In this document: piece by piece, positions 55,998-64,000 of the stretch
Position numbering within the stretch: position 1 is the stretch's first letter
How the letters are laid out: every line of letters begins with the position of its first letter
DNA from: Oscillatoriophycideae cyanobacterium NC_groundwater_1537_Pr4_S-0.65um_50_18
GTDB taxonomy: Bacteria; Cyanobacteriota; Cyanobacteriia; Elainellales; Elainellaceae
Assembly (NCBI GenBank): GCA_016208305.1
Contig: JACQYI010000008.1
Span: forward strand, 1 to 64,000
Direction: 5' to 3'
Length of the DNA: 64,000 nt
Notes under the pieces: generated by a model
What the model was told of the DNA's origin: nothing
Databases searched by the model: none
The model's input: the letters and a program-made list of their open reading frames with translations, nothing else
Translations under genes and position numbers: made by a program

Positions 55998-56093
55998 TAG
56001 TCAGAGCAGAACTGGGGGTTTACCCGATTAAATTAATTACATACTTATCTCCAAACTCCCTAAGCACTTTTTAACATAGTTCACTAAACTTGA

Positions 56094-57494
56094 TTACAGA
56101 GGAATTTCAATTACGAATTCAGTCTTTTCTCCAGGTATTGAGATACAGGTCAGTTTACCTCCATGTGTTTCCTCTATAATTTGACGAGAAATTGATAATC
56201 CTAATCCTGTTCCTTTACCAACTGGCTTCGTAGTATACAAGTGATCAAAAATATGTTCTTTGAGCGTATCAGGAATGCCTAAACCGTTATCTTGAATACG
56301 AATAATAGCAGCTTTCTGGGTTGCTGATAGCTCCGTTGCAACTTGAATCTGATTCGGATAAAGTTTTATTTCTTCAAGGCTGCGTTTCAAGCTCACTTCA
56401 TCCAACGCATCAATAGCATTAGCTAGAATATTCATGAAGACTTGATTTAACTGTCCAGCGAAACAGTTGACGATAGGTAGATCACCATACTTTCTAATGA
56501 CTTGAATTTCTGGACGAAACTCATTACCTTTTAAGCGGTGCTTGAGAATTAACAGTGTACTATCTAACCCATCATGTAGATTTAGTGCTGTTTTCTGGTT
56601 AGTATCGGATCTCGAAAAGATCCGCAGGCTGTTACTAATGTTACCGATCCGAATAACTCCCTCTTTCATAGAAGCCAGCAGTTTGGGTAAGTCATTTTGG
56701 ACATATTCCAGATCAATGTCTTCAATTTTTTCATCAATTTCCACAGGAGGTTGAGGATAGTGCTGCTGATAAAGTGTTAGCAGATCAAACAAATCTCGGA
56801 TGTACTCCTGAGCGGGTTGCAAATTACCCGAAATAAAACCGATAGGATTATTAATTTCGTGAGCGACACCTGCCACCAGTTGACCCAGCGCAGACATTTT
56901 TTCACTTTGCACAAGTTGTAACTGAGCACTTTGAAGTTGGCGAAGTGAAGCTGAAAGCTCAGCTGTTCGCTCTTCAACACGCTGTTCTAGCTGCTCTTTG
57001 AGTTCAAGTAAGATTTGCTCAACCTGCTCACGTTTCTTAATTTCTTCCAGGGCGCGTTGATTTTGCACTTCTAACACTTTTGCCTGATTTTCCAGGGCTA
57101 GAGCGAAGTGGCACAATTTCAAGTGAACCCGTAGTCTTGCCAGAACTTCTTCTCGCTGAAAGGGTTTGGTAATATAATCTACTGCTCCCAACTCTAGCCC
57201 TCTAACCTTATCGACAGTATCAGACAGAGCCGTCATAAAAATGATTGGAATTGCCTGTGTCTCCGAATTTGCTTTGAGCCGCCGACAAACTTCAAAGCCA
57301 TCGATGCCAGGCATCATCACATCTAGCAGAATCAAATCGGGCTTCGCATATTCTACTTGCTCGATCGCCGATTCTCCATCATTTGCAATCAGCGTAAACC
57401 AGCCTTCGCTTTTAATTGATTCTGACAATACTTTCAAGTTGGTAGGTGTATCATCTACCAGTAAAATTCGAATAGGTTGAGAAGTGCTAATCAT
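56094..57494 (-). CDS. Receiver-coupled histidine kinase
   Basis: A 466-residue soluble protein. Residues 1-125 are a receiver ([39 protein letters not shown]). A coiled coil (135-195, [15 protein letters not shown]) leads to the His-box [15 protein letters not shown] and an HATPase ([27 protein letters not shown]). Such REC-HK proteins often take phosphate from an upstream hybrid kinase. It starts within the stop of the CHASE2 kinase (4-bp overlap), so the two are coupled and likely form a relay. Confidence 0.94.
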   Translation of the reverse strand: MISTSQPIRILLVDDTPTNLKVLSESIKSEGWFTLIANDGESAIEQVEYAKPDLILLDVMMPGIDGFEVCRRLKANSETQAIPIIFMTALSDTVDKVRGLELGAVDYITKPFQREEVLARLRVHLKLCHFALALENQAKVLEVQNQRALEEIKKREQVEQILLELKEQLEQRVEERTAELSASLRQLQSAQLQLVQSEKMSALGQLVAGVAHEINNPIGFISGNLQPAQEYIRDLFDLLTLYQQHYPQPPVEIDEKIEDIDLEYVQNDLPKLLASMKEGVIRIGNISNSLRIFSRSDTNQKTALNLHDGLDSTLLILKHRLKGNEFRPEIQVIRKYGDLPIVNCFAGQLNQVFMNILANAIDALDEVSLKRSLEEIKLYPNQIQVATELSATQKAAIIRIQDNGLGIPDTLKEHIFDHLYTTKPVGKGTGLGLSISRQIIEETHGGKLTCISIPGEKTEFVIEIPL

Positions 57495-60364
57495 GGCTGA
57501 TGCTCCGAAGGCAGAAATGATTCAAGGAATGTGCGGATTTGCTTAATTTGAAAGTTATCGCTGAATTGCCGTAACTGTTCGACAAAAGATAACAACTGAT
57601 CATCTTGTCCTTCCAATGTTTCTAGAATCTCTTCGATGGTTTGGATATCTCCTGTCTTAGCACAGTGATAGAGGTGCATCAGCACGTCTAGAGTGGGAGG
57701 AAGAATGGGCTGGTTGGAGGAAGGAGTTTCTGGAGTTGCTGTCGATTGAGAGGCTTTAGCAGGTGCGCCATCTCCATAAATCCACTCCAGTTGAAGCAGT
57801 GCTTGCAACGTTTGAAATAATTCATCCACCTGAATGGGCTTGGCTAGAAAAGCATTTGCTCCTGTTTCCAGGCTTCTTTGCCGATCGGATTCAAATACAC
57901 TGGCGCTCGTGACTGCGATCGCCACAGTGCCAAATTGCTCTTGATTCCGCAGTTGTTGAATCATTTCCCAACCATTTAGAACAGGCATACTCAAATCGGT
58001 CAAGATTAAATCTGGGAAATATTGCTGAGCTAGCTCTAGTCCAATTTGTCCGTTTTCGGCAATTAGTACCGAAAATCCAATAGGTTCCAGTAGCGAGGTC
58101 AAGATAGTACAAGTTTCGGGATCATCATCCACAATTAAAACTTGGGTGGGGTGGCTCGTTCTAATTCCAGTAATTTTGCGCTTTGCTTGCCCTGAAGTTG
58201 ATAATCGCTTGTCACGAAGGAGGGGAACCTCTAAATCTACCCAAAACACGCTGCCCTCCCCACGGCGACTCTGAACATTCAGTTGACTCTCCATCAGCTC
58301 TACAATGCGTTGACTAATTGAAAGCCCCAATCCCGTTCCTTCAGCTTTATGGGATGCCTCACCCACCTGTTCAAACGGTAGAAATATCTTTTCTAACTGG
58401 GCAGGAGTCATGCCGATCCCAGTATCTTCAATTTGAAACCGCATCTTCCCATAAGGTTTTGTCGCTACAGATGTAGTATCTGTCAGATTTAGAGGGTGTC
58501 TAACCGTTGCAGGGATTGACTGATCTACTACAGACAGCAAATCAACCCGGAAGGTGACACTACCTTGATCTGTAAATTTGATGGCATTCCCCAAGAGATT
58601 AATCAGCACTTGGCGCAATCGCTTTTCATCGGCAACGATAAAGAGGGGTATATTAGCCGCGATCGCTTCACGGAAGCTAATGCCTTTTTGTTCTGCTCGC
58701 ACCCGGCAAATTTCGATCACTCCTGTCAAAAAGGTAGAGAAGTTAAACTCCGCTGGATGTAATTCTAATTTTCGGGCTTCAATCTTAGAGAGATCCAGAA
58801 TGTCATTAATTAAGGTTAGTAAGTGTTTACCACATTGGTGGATGGTGTTAATACCTTTTAGTTCCTTATGAGTTAACGTTTCTGATTGTTCTAGAATTTG
58901 AGCATAGCCTAAGATTCCATTTAGAGGTGTTCTTAATTCGTGACTCATATTGGCGAGAAATTCGCTCTTAGCCTGATTTGCTGTATCTGCTGCTAGTTTT
59001 GCTTTCTCCAATTCATAGGTACGTTCTTCTACTTTGATCTCCAACGTTTTAGAATAATCTAGTAATTGTTGATTAGCAATCTCTAGCTGAGCATTGATAT
59101 CTTTCAATCGTTGATGTTTGTAAGCATTGGTTGTTGCCACAACACCAGCAATTAATGTTGTCATTGGTGCAATCACAGGGATCAATAGTCCTGCAAGAAA
59201 GCCGACATACGCACCACCCAGCAATAGACTGTTAGCAGCGATCGTTGCCCATAAAATTCTGCCACCCAAAATCGATCGCTTGCCTTCACTGTGGCTGGCT
59301 AACCACCAGCTTCCTCCCACCCCAATCACCACCCATGCAACAATCCAAGCTCCTTGCTCAATTCCAGAAAAACCTCGTAACGTGGCACGCCCTTCTCTCG
59401 CGCTGCGGATTAATTGACTGGCAATGTTTGCATGAACCACAACTCCGGGTGTGGAAGTTTGCGACGAAAACCAATTGCTGCTGAAAGGGGTTTCAAAGAA
59501 ATCGTTTGTGCTGGGAGCAATGGAACCAATCAAGACAATGCGATCGCGCATCAATCCGGTCGGAATTTTGCCAGCCAAGACATCGCGCATTGAAATCGTC
59601 GGGAAAGCATCTTGCCCTCCTCGCCAATTCAATAAGATTTGATACCCACCTACATCCTCTTTGAGATAACCTGCCTCTCGATCGCGCAGTGGCGAAAAGT
59701 TGGCTCGACCCAAGCGAAACTGTTGTTGCTTTGCATCAACAGTCTCTAGCTCAATGTGTTCTGCCTCTAGATATTTCAGCGCGACTTGAGTCGCCAATCC
59801 AGCTTTAACAGCTGCTCCATCTTGATCGTCTTGAGCCGATAGTAAGCCACGTCGCACTTTGCGATCGGCATCCAGAACTAAATCAGCTAATGCCACCTGA
59901 TCTAGTTCTTTTAGAGCGGGGGGAGGGGGAACACGATTACCTGAAACCTTCTCTACACCAAACAAATTAGGAGTCGAGCGAAACACCTCAACCAGTTTTT
60001 GGTGTCCGGGTTCTTCTGGCAAATCTCGATACAGATCGAGTCCAATTGCTCGCGGTTTTTGGGCACGAATTGTCACCAATAAATCTGCCAAAGAGCGATC
60101 GGGGATCGGCCAGTGTCCCGCTTCTCGAATATCTGCTTCGTCAATGGTGACAATTACAACTGATTTTTCTAAAGGTTCTGGTGGGCGCAGACGAAAGAAC
60201 TCATCTCGGATTGCCCATTCCAGCAAATTGAAGACACCCAAACTATTAGCGGCGATTAAGGTAATTGCCACGCTAGGAGTAATGATGAAAACTTGGCGCA
60301 TCCGAACACACCACTGCGGGGAAAGATGCCTGACTTGGTGTTTAAGCTTAAGCCACATATTCAA
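57491..60364 (-). CDS. CHASE2-domain hybrid histidine kinase
   Basis: A 957-residue membrane sensor. An N-terminal transmembrane helix (about 27-48) is followed by an extracytoplasmic CHASE2 domain, about 50-335, with [21 protein letters not shown] and [17 protein letters not shown]. Two or three further membrane helices come around 340-420. A coiled coil, HisKA ([20 protein letters not shown]), HATPase ([16 protein letters not shown]) and receiver ([17 protein letters not shown]) follow. The C-terminal ~100 residues resemble a helical tail. It lies 8 bp downstream of the TpsB gene, a pairing of secretion porin and CHASE2 sensor seen in cyanobacteria as I recall. The stimulus is unknown. Confidence 0.94.
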   Translation of the reverse strand: MNMWLKLKHQVRHLSPQWCVRMRQVFIITPSVAITLIAANSLGVFNLLEWAIRDEFFRLRPPEPLEKSVVIVTIDEADIREAGHWPIPDRSLADLLVTIRAQKPRAIGLDLYRDLPEEPGHQKLVEVFRSTPNLFGVEKVSGNRVPPPPALKELDQVALADLVLDADRKVRRGLLSAQDDQDGAAVKAGLATQVALKYLEAEHIELETVDAKQQQFRLGRANFSPLRDREAGYLKEDVGGYQILLNWRGGQDAFPTISMRDVLAGKIPTGLMRDRIVLIGSIAPSTNDFFETPFSSNWFSSQTSTPGVVVHANIASQLIRSAREGRATLRGFSGIEQGAWIVAWVVIGVGGSWWLASHSEGKRSILGGRILWATIAANSLLLGGAYVGFLAGLLIPVIAPMTTLIAGVVATTNAYKHQRLKDINAQLEIANQQLLDYSKTLEIKVEERTYELEKAKLAADTANQAKSEFLANMSHELRTPLNGILGYAQILEQSETLTHKELKGINTIHQCGKHLLTLINDILDLSKIEARKLELHPAEFNFSTFLTGVIEICRVRAEQKGISFREAIAANIPLFIVADEKRLRQVLINLLGNAIKFTDQGSVTFRVDLLSVVDQSIPATVRHPLNLTDTTSVATKPYGKMRFQIEDTGIGMTPAQLEKIFLPFEQVGEASHKAEGTGLGLSISQRIVELMESQLNVQSRRGEGSVFWVDLEVPLLRDKRLSTSGQAKRKITGIRTSHPTQVLIVDDDPETCTILTSLLEPIGFSVLIAENGQIGLELAQQYFPDLILTDLSMPVLNGWEMIQQLRNQEQFGTVAIAVTSASVFESDRQRSLETGANAFLAKPIQVDELFQTLQALLQLEWIYGDGAPAKASQSTATPETPSSNQPILPPTLDVLMHLYHCAKTGDIQTIEEILETLEGQDDQLLSFVEQLRQFSDNFQIKQIRTFLESFLPSEHQP

Positions 60365-60372
60365 TGCAATTA

Positions 60373-62088
60373 CTAAAGACTACCGCTGACCGAGAAATAC
60401 ACCCCATTTTCCTGCCAGGTTTCCCCCTGCGTTTCCACCTTAACGAGTGGAATACCCCAATCCAGACGTGCCGAAAACCGATCGCCCATGCGCCAGAGTA
60501 GACCGAGTCCTACACCCGCAATTGTATTGGGATCTGGATCAGCACCCTGGCTATTCCAGGACGTTCCTATATCAATGAAGGGAACCAGTTGAAGTACACC
60601 CTTGACCTGCGCCACCCGTAAAATCGGTAGACGAACTTCGGCGGAGAGTAAGGCACCATTGTCAGAAAGCAATGCATCTTGCCGATAACCCCGGACTGTT
60701 TCTTGCCCACCTAACCCAAACTGTTCTAGGGGCACAAGCGATGCATCAGCAAACTGCACATCTCCCCGAATCAGTAAAGGAGTATCTTCCGCTAGCAGCC
60801 TAACCCACTGCCCCTGCCCACGCCACGCCAAAAAACGGCTGTCTGGAGCATCTTGATTGGTGGTGGCATCGAAAAGATTTAGTCCCAAACTGAATTGCGA
60901 TCGAGCGGCCAAAACCTCCCGACTGCTTCGGCGCGTCCACTCTTGAATAAAGCGTAACGCTGAAATGCGAGTCCGTCCTTCTGAATCAGCTCCAGGAGAT
61001 AAGGGAAACGGCCCAATATCATCAATTCCTAACTCAGTTTGGCTCTCTTGACGCGAGAAAGTTAGCCCCAGTGCAAATTCTTCTGTTGGACTTTGGAAGA
61101 GTGGTTGGCGGTAGGCCAGTTCATAATAGTGAGAATCTGCCTGAATATCTAATGCGTTAAAGGGGTCTTCAATTACATTACTATGAGTGGTACCGTAGGA
61201 TAATCGGAGTGTGCCGTTGCGAGGATTGAGCGGAATCGTGTAACTGGCATCAATTCCATTACTACCGTCAGTATTGGTATAACTGAGACGAATTTCATCT
61301 CCAAAGCCCAATAGGTTCGCTTCACTAAGTTCTACTTGACGGCGGAAACTTCCTACACTGGGCGATCGAGAATTATCAATCAACGGGGTAACGCTAAAAG
61401 TATCGGCTTCCTTGACCCCAACTTGTAGCAAACTGCTACCCGGATGCACTCCTGCCTGAAGATCTGCCGAAATATTTTCAATTAAGGGATCAAGTTGGAG
61501 CAATTGCAGCCCTTCCAGTAATCGATTGACATTCAGAGGTGCCTGGGATGCCAGAGCCAGACGGCTACGAACGTAGCTGGGGCGTAATCGACGATTGCCA
61601 GTGACGTTAATCGCCTCTAAACTTCCCTCAATCACCTGGATCTTGACAACTCCACTGGTTAGCGTTTGGGTGGGAATAAACGCACCCGAAGTGGTATAAC
61701 CGCGATCGACATAGAGTTGAGTGATTGCTGAACGGGCTTGTAGAAGTTCTGCAAAGGAAAGATCACGGTTGGTGAAGGGTGCCGTCACTTCAGCCAGTTC
61801 CTCGGCACTAAATACTGTGCTACCCAAAACTTCAAATCGATTGACTCTAATTATTGTCGAAAATTCATTCGTCGGTTCATCCGGAGCTACAGGGGTTGTT
61901 GGTGTGGGCAACAGTTGTTCGGGTGACGGTAAAGCAGGTAACGGCGTTTCAGGTAAAGGTTCTTGCGGCGGCAGAGGTTCAGGACGCTGTAGGTTTTGGG
62001 AAAGATCGCCCGTTGTAGGTACAAGGTTGAGGCTCGGAACAGCGGTTAGCGGCGCAGATACTTGAGCGTTTTGTAGAGTTTCGGGCAA
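60373..62088 (-). CDS. TpsB/FhaC-ShlB outer-membrane transporter, main reading frame
   Basis: A 571-codon frame from a TTG. A Pro-rich linker (about 35-75) precedes POTRA domains (about 80-235: [51 protein letters not shown]). The FhaC-type 16-strand barrel follows, including the VRGYR motif ([15 protein letters not shown]) and a C-terminal aromatic-type strand VYFSVSGSL. The protein exports its TpsA partner across the outer membrane. This frame has no signal peptide. The peptide lies in the same frame 25 nt upstream, beyond an in-frame TAA (62113-62115). It is therefore either a recent nonsense mutant, a recoded gene or a sequencing error. Confidence 0.88.
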   Translation of the reverse strand: MPETLQNAQVSAPLTAVPSLNLVPTTGDLSQNLQRPEPLPPQEPLPETPLPALPSPEQLLPTPTTPVAPDEPTNEFSTIIRVNRFEVLGSTVFSAEELAEVTAPFTNRDLSFAELLQARSAITQLYVDRGYTTSGAFIPTQTLTSGVVKIQVIEGSLEAINVTGNRRLRPSYVRSRLALASQAPLNVNRLLEGLQLLQLDPLIENISADLQAGVHPGSSLLQVGVKEADTFSVTPLIDNSRSPSVGSFRRQVELSEANLLGFGDEIRLSYTNTDGSNGIDASYTIPLNPRNGTLRLSYGTTHSNVIEDPFNALDIQADSHYYELAYRQPLFQSPTEEFALGLTFSRQESQTELGIDDIGPFPLSPGADSEGRTRISALRFIQEWTRRSSREVLAARSQFSLGLNLFDATTNQDAPDSRFLAWRGQGQWVRLLAEDTPLLIRGDVQFADASLVPLEQFGLGGQETVRGYRQDALLSDNGALLSAEVRLPILRVAQVKGVLQLVPFIDIGTSWNSQGADPDPNTIAGVGLGLLWRMGDRFSARLDWGIPLVKVETQGETWQENGVYFSVSGSL

Positions 62089-62112
62089 TACGCGCCTGGG
62101 ATTGGCAGTTAC

Positions 62113-62397
62113 TTACTCCAATGGCAGCTCTGGTAATTGAAAAGTTGAGTAAGTTTCAAGGCTGCGATCGTGCAGATCTACACTTTTTATGTCTTGCCTA
62201 AGAATATCTTGCTCAAGAGTATCTTGCCGAACAGGTGCTATGGGAGAAGCAAGAACGGCGATCGCGACATCAGGCTCAGCGATCGGAGTGGGTTCTTCGC
62301 CTTTGGCAAAAGATTTTTCCGAAGTCAATCCGATAATAACTGCGACTAGACACCAAAAATAGAGTGGAGGAAATTGAAAACGGTGCTGAGTAACCAT
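62113..62397 (-). CDS. Signal-peptide segment of the split TpsB gene
   Basis: A 94-codon frame beginning MVTQHRFQFPPLYFWCLVAV, a typical signal peptide with likely cleavage after KSFA, followed by an acidic linker ending FQLPELPLE and TAA. It is in register with the TpsB frame (start positions differ by 309 nt, a multiple of three), so one sense codon at 62113-62115 would restore a ~674-residue exported TpsB. As a separate protein it has no recognisable function. Confidence 0.65.
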   Translation of the reverse strand: MVTQHRFQFPPLYFWCLVAVIIGLTSEKSFAKGEEPTPIAEPDVAIAVLASPIAPVRQDTLEQDILRQDIKSVDLHDRSLETYSTFQLPELPLE

Positions 62398-62599
62398 GAT
62401 TTGCCAGAGGGAAGAATCGATAGATTCAAAGGATTCCGCTTTAGAGTTCCCTAAAACTGCGATTAACTAGCATCAATCTGCATCTGAAGTTCATTACTTT
62501 CACAACCTTCAATACAGCAGGTTCATTAGAATGTTTCTATTTGGGGGAATGCTGGAATAGAAGCTTTTTCTATCCCACTTTTACAATCTTAGATAACCT

Positions 62600-64000
62600 A
62601 TGTCCCGGCTGATTCACCCCGTTGGATTATTCAACAGTCTTTTCTTACTTACGCTGTTATGTGTTGAACTTTTATTACCTGAAGGAGTTCAAGCTCAAGT
62701 TTCTGCCGATGGCACGCTCTCTACCACTGTGTCTTCAGCCGATCAGCGCAACTTTGTCATCAACAATGGCAACCGTGCCGGAGGCAATTTATTTCACAGT
62801 TTCCGTGAATTTTCGGTTCCCACAGGTGGATCAGCCTATTTCAATAATGCGGCTGATGTGCAAAACATCTTCAGTCGCGTTACAGGTGGTACGGTTTCCA
62901 ATATTGATGGCTTAATTCGTGCTAATGGCGGTGCTAATCTATTCCTACTTAATCCCAGCGGTATTCTCTTTGGACTCAATGCCCAGTTAAACATTGGAGG
63001 TTCTTTTGTCGGCAGCACGGCCAACAGTTTACGATTTTCTGACGGAGCAATATTTAGCGCTAACTCTACCTCAACAACTCCCTTACTAACAGTCAGTACT
63101 CCAGTTGGGTTGCAATTGGGTGCTAGCCCAGGCAATATTCAGGTGAAGGGGGCAGGGAATCCAGATATTGTCCCAACCACAAACTTTGGGCTGGCAGTTG
63201 CTCCAGGGCACACGTTGGCGTTGGTAGGTGGAAACGTCACATTTGACGGTGGGATTGCAACAGCAGCAGCAGGCAGGCTGGAAGTCGGTAGTGTTGCCAA
63301 TGGAGAAGTCAGTCTTGCGCCCAGTCCAGTGGGCTGGGAACTCGGCTATGGTCAGGTTAATACCTTTCGAGATGTGCAACTGTTGAATCGATCGTCTCTT
63401 TGGGTGCCCTTAAGCACTGCTGCAGGGAGTATTCAAATTCATGCAGGCAGAGTGACGCTAAATAACTCACAAATTGCAGCGACAACTTCAGGTTCACAAC
63501 CTGGAGGTAATATTTTTGTTCAAGCAGCCAACTCTCTGGAATTGATGGGTACCAATTCTATTTATCCCTTTAGTAGCTGGATTGTTAATCAAGTCACGGC
63601 AGGTGCGAGTGGGAGAAGTGGGCAAATCCAGATTAATACGCCACAGTTGACGTTGCGATCAGGAAGTCGCATCCAAACCTTAAATCAAGGGAGTGGTGCA
63701 ACTGGAGATATCCAGATCAACGCAGATTCTGTGTTCGTGGGTGGATCCTCCCCTGCCAGCGCCAATCCTGCCCAGCAAGACTTGTTCAACAGTCGAATTA
63801 CAACGGATACACTGGCAACAGGTAATGGCGGCAATATTCGCATATCGGCTCGGCAGATCACACTGCGGAATGGAGGACAAGTGAGTACTCTGGTGGGGCC
63901 GCAGGCAACAGGGCGAGGAGGTGATGTTCTGGTGAATGCGTCAGGGGCGATCACGGCGATCGGCATCGCTCCGCTAAAGCCTACGACCAATAGCGGTTTC
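62600..64000 (+). CDS. TpsA filamentous-hemagglutinin-type exoprotein, 5' part
   Basis: At least 467 codons, open to the window edge. A signal peptide (FLLTLLCVELLLP, cleavage after VQAQ) is followed by the TPS secretion domain: HSFREFSVPTGGSAYFNN, ADVQNIFSRVTGG and NLFLLNPSGILFGLNAQL with the conserved NPxG. Repetitive beta-helix sequence then begins (GNIFVQAANSLEL, SGQIQINTPQLTL, GGNIRISARQITL). It is exported by the TpsB partner encoded divergently 200 bp away. The function of the passenger (adhesion, binding or CHAT-type C-terminus) lies beyond the window. Confidence 0.92.
   Translation, partial: MSRLIHPVGLFNSLFLLTLLCVELLLPEGVQAQVSADGTLSTTVSSADQRNFVINNGNRAGGNLFHSFREFSVPTGGSAYFNNAADVQNIFSRVTGGTVSNIDGLIRANGGANLFLLNPSGILFGLNAQLNIGGSFVGSTANSLRFSDGAIFSANSTSTTPLLTVSTPVGLQLGASPGNIQVKGAGNPDIVPTTNFGLAVAPGHTLALVGGNVTFDGGIATAAAGRLEVGSVANGEVSLAPSPVGWELGYGQVNTFRDVQLLNRSSLWVPLSTAAGSIQIHAGRVTLNNSQIAATTSGSQPGGNIFVQAANSLELMGTNSIYPFSSWIVNQVTAGASGRSGQIQINTPQLTLRSGSRIQTLNQGSGATGDIQINADSVFVGGSSPASANPAQQDLFNSRITTDTLATGNGGNIRISARQITLRNGGQVSTLVGPQATGRGGDVLVNASGAITAIGIAPLKPTTNSGF

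Overview
The window looks like chromosomal DNA of a cyanobacterium, probably a filamentous one of the Leptolyngbya/Oscillatoriales kind. That is inference from content: HIP1-type GCGATCGC octamers recur throughout, and there is a plastid-terminal-oxidase-type alternative oxidase, a GUN4 domain, very large multi-PAS/GAF hybrid kinases, a CHASE2 kinase and a two-partner secretion pair. No rRNA, tRNA or CRISPR array was seen.

Layout. 0.3-3.4 kb: an AraC-type regulator, an apparently intact TnpB gene with a right-end-like hairpin, and a small zinc-ribbon protein. 3.7-6.2 kb: a Rieske lipoprotein and a photolyase-family protein. 6.2-9.9 kb: a minus-strand run of four uncharacterised proteins, an acetyltransferase relic and a DUF2945 protein. 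10.0-14.4 kb: a terminal-oxidase/nitrosative-stress block (YwiC-like protein, PTOX-type oxidase, RIC iron-sulfur repair protein, Crp/Fnr regulator, methyltransferase). Here two near-identical palindromes with the Crp/Fnr core TGA-N6-TCA sit at the same distance from two start codons. 14.6-22.3 kb: a secreted GUN4-domain protein, a BTAD (SARP-like) ATPase regulator, two DUF4242 proteins, a methyltransferase preceded by three tandem 11-bp repeats, and an RTX protein. 22.5-26.6 kb: a DUF6463/TetR divergent pair with two operator repeats, a decayed region, and katG.

27.2-35.4 kb: a ~2000-residue Ser/Thr kinase-ATPase-GAF-PAS-histidine kinase translationally coupled to a NarL-type regulator, then a DsbA-like protein and an OmpR-type regulator whose phospho-acceptor Asp is replaced by Gly. 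35.5-45.1 kb: eleven co-directional genes of redox, hydrolytic and detoxification type (GMC oxidoreductase, SnoaL-like, MOSC, three alpha/beta hydrolases, quinone reductase-like, two SDRs, a truncated HD protein, an isochorismatase-like hydrolase), probably one operon. Two neighbouring members look like recombination products.

45.1-56.0 kb: mobile-element debris (a 110-bp ISL3-like MITE with a perfect 8-bp target duplication; IS630, IS1 and IS4 relics; a 78-bp perfect inverted duplicate) surrounds two tandem paralogous hybrid kinases. Their GAF domains carry cyanobacteriochrome hallmarks. 56.1-64.0 kb: a three-gene operon of a TpsB transporter and two histidine kinases, one CHASE2-sensing, lies divergent from a TpsA exoprotein that runs off the window. 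The TpsB frame is cut by one in-frame stop between its signal peptide and its POTRA domain.

The most promising undescribed elements are the shared Crp/Fnr palindrome regulon, the 11-bp-period repeat array beside a SARP-like regulator, the putative dual-cysteine bilin GAF kinases, and the stop-split TpsB with coupled sensor kinases.
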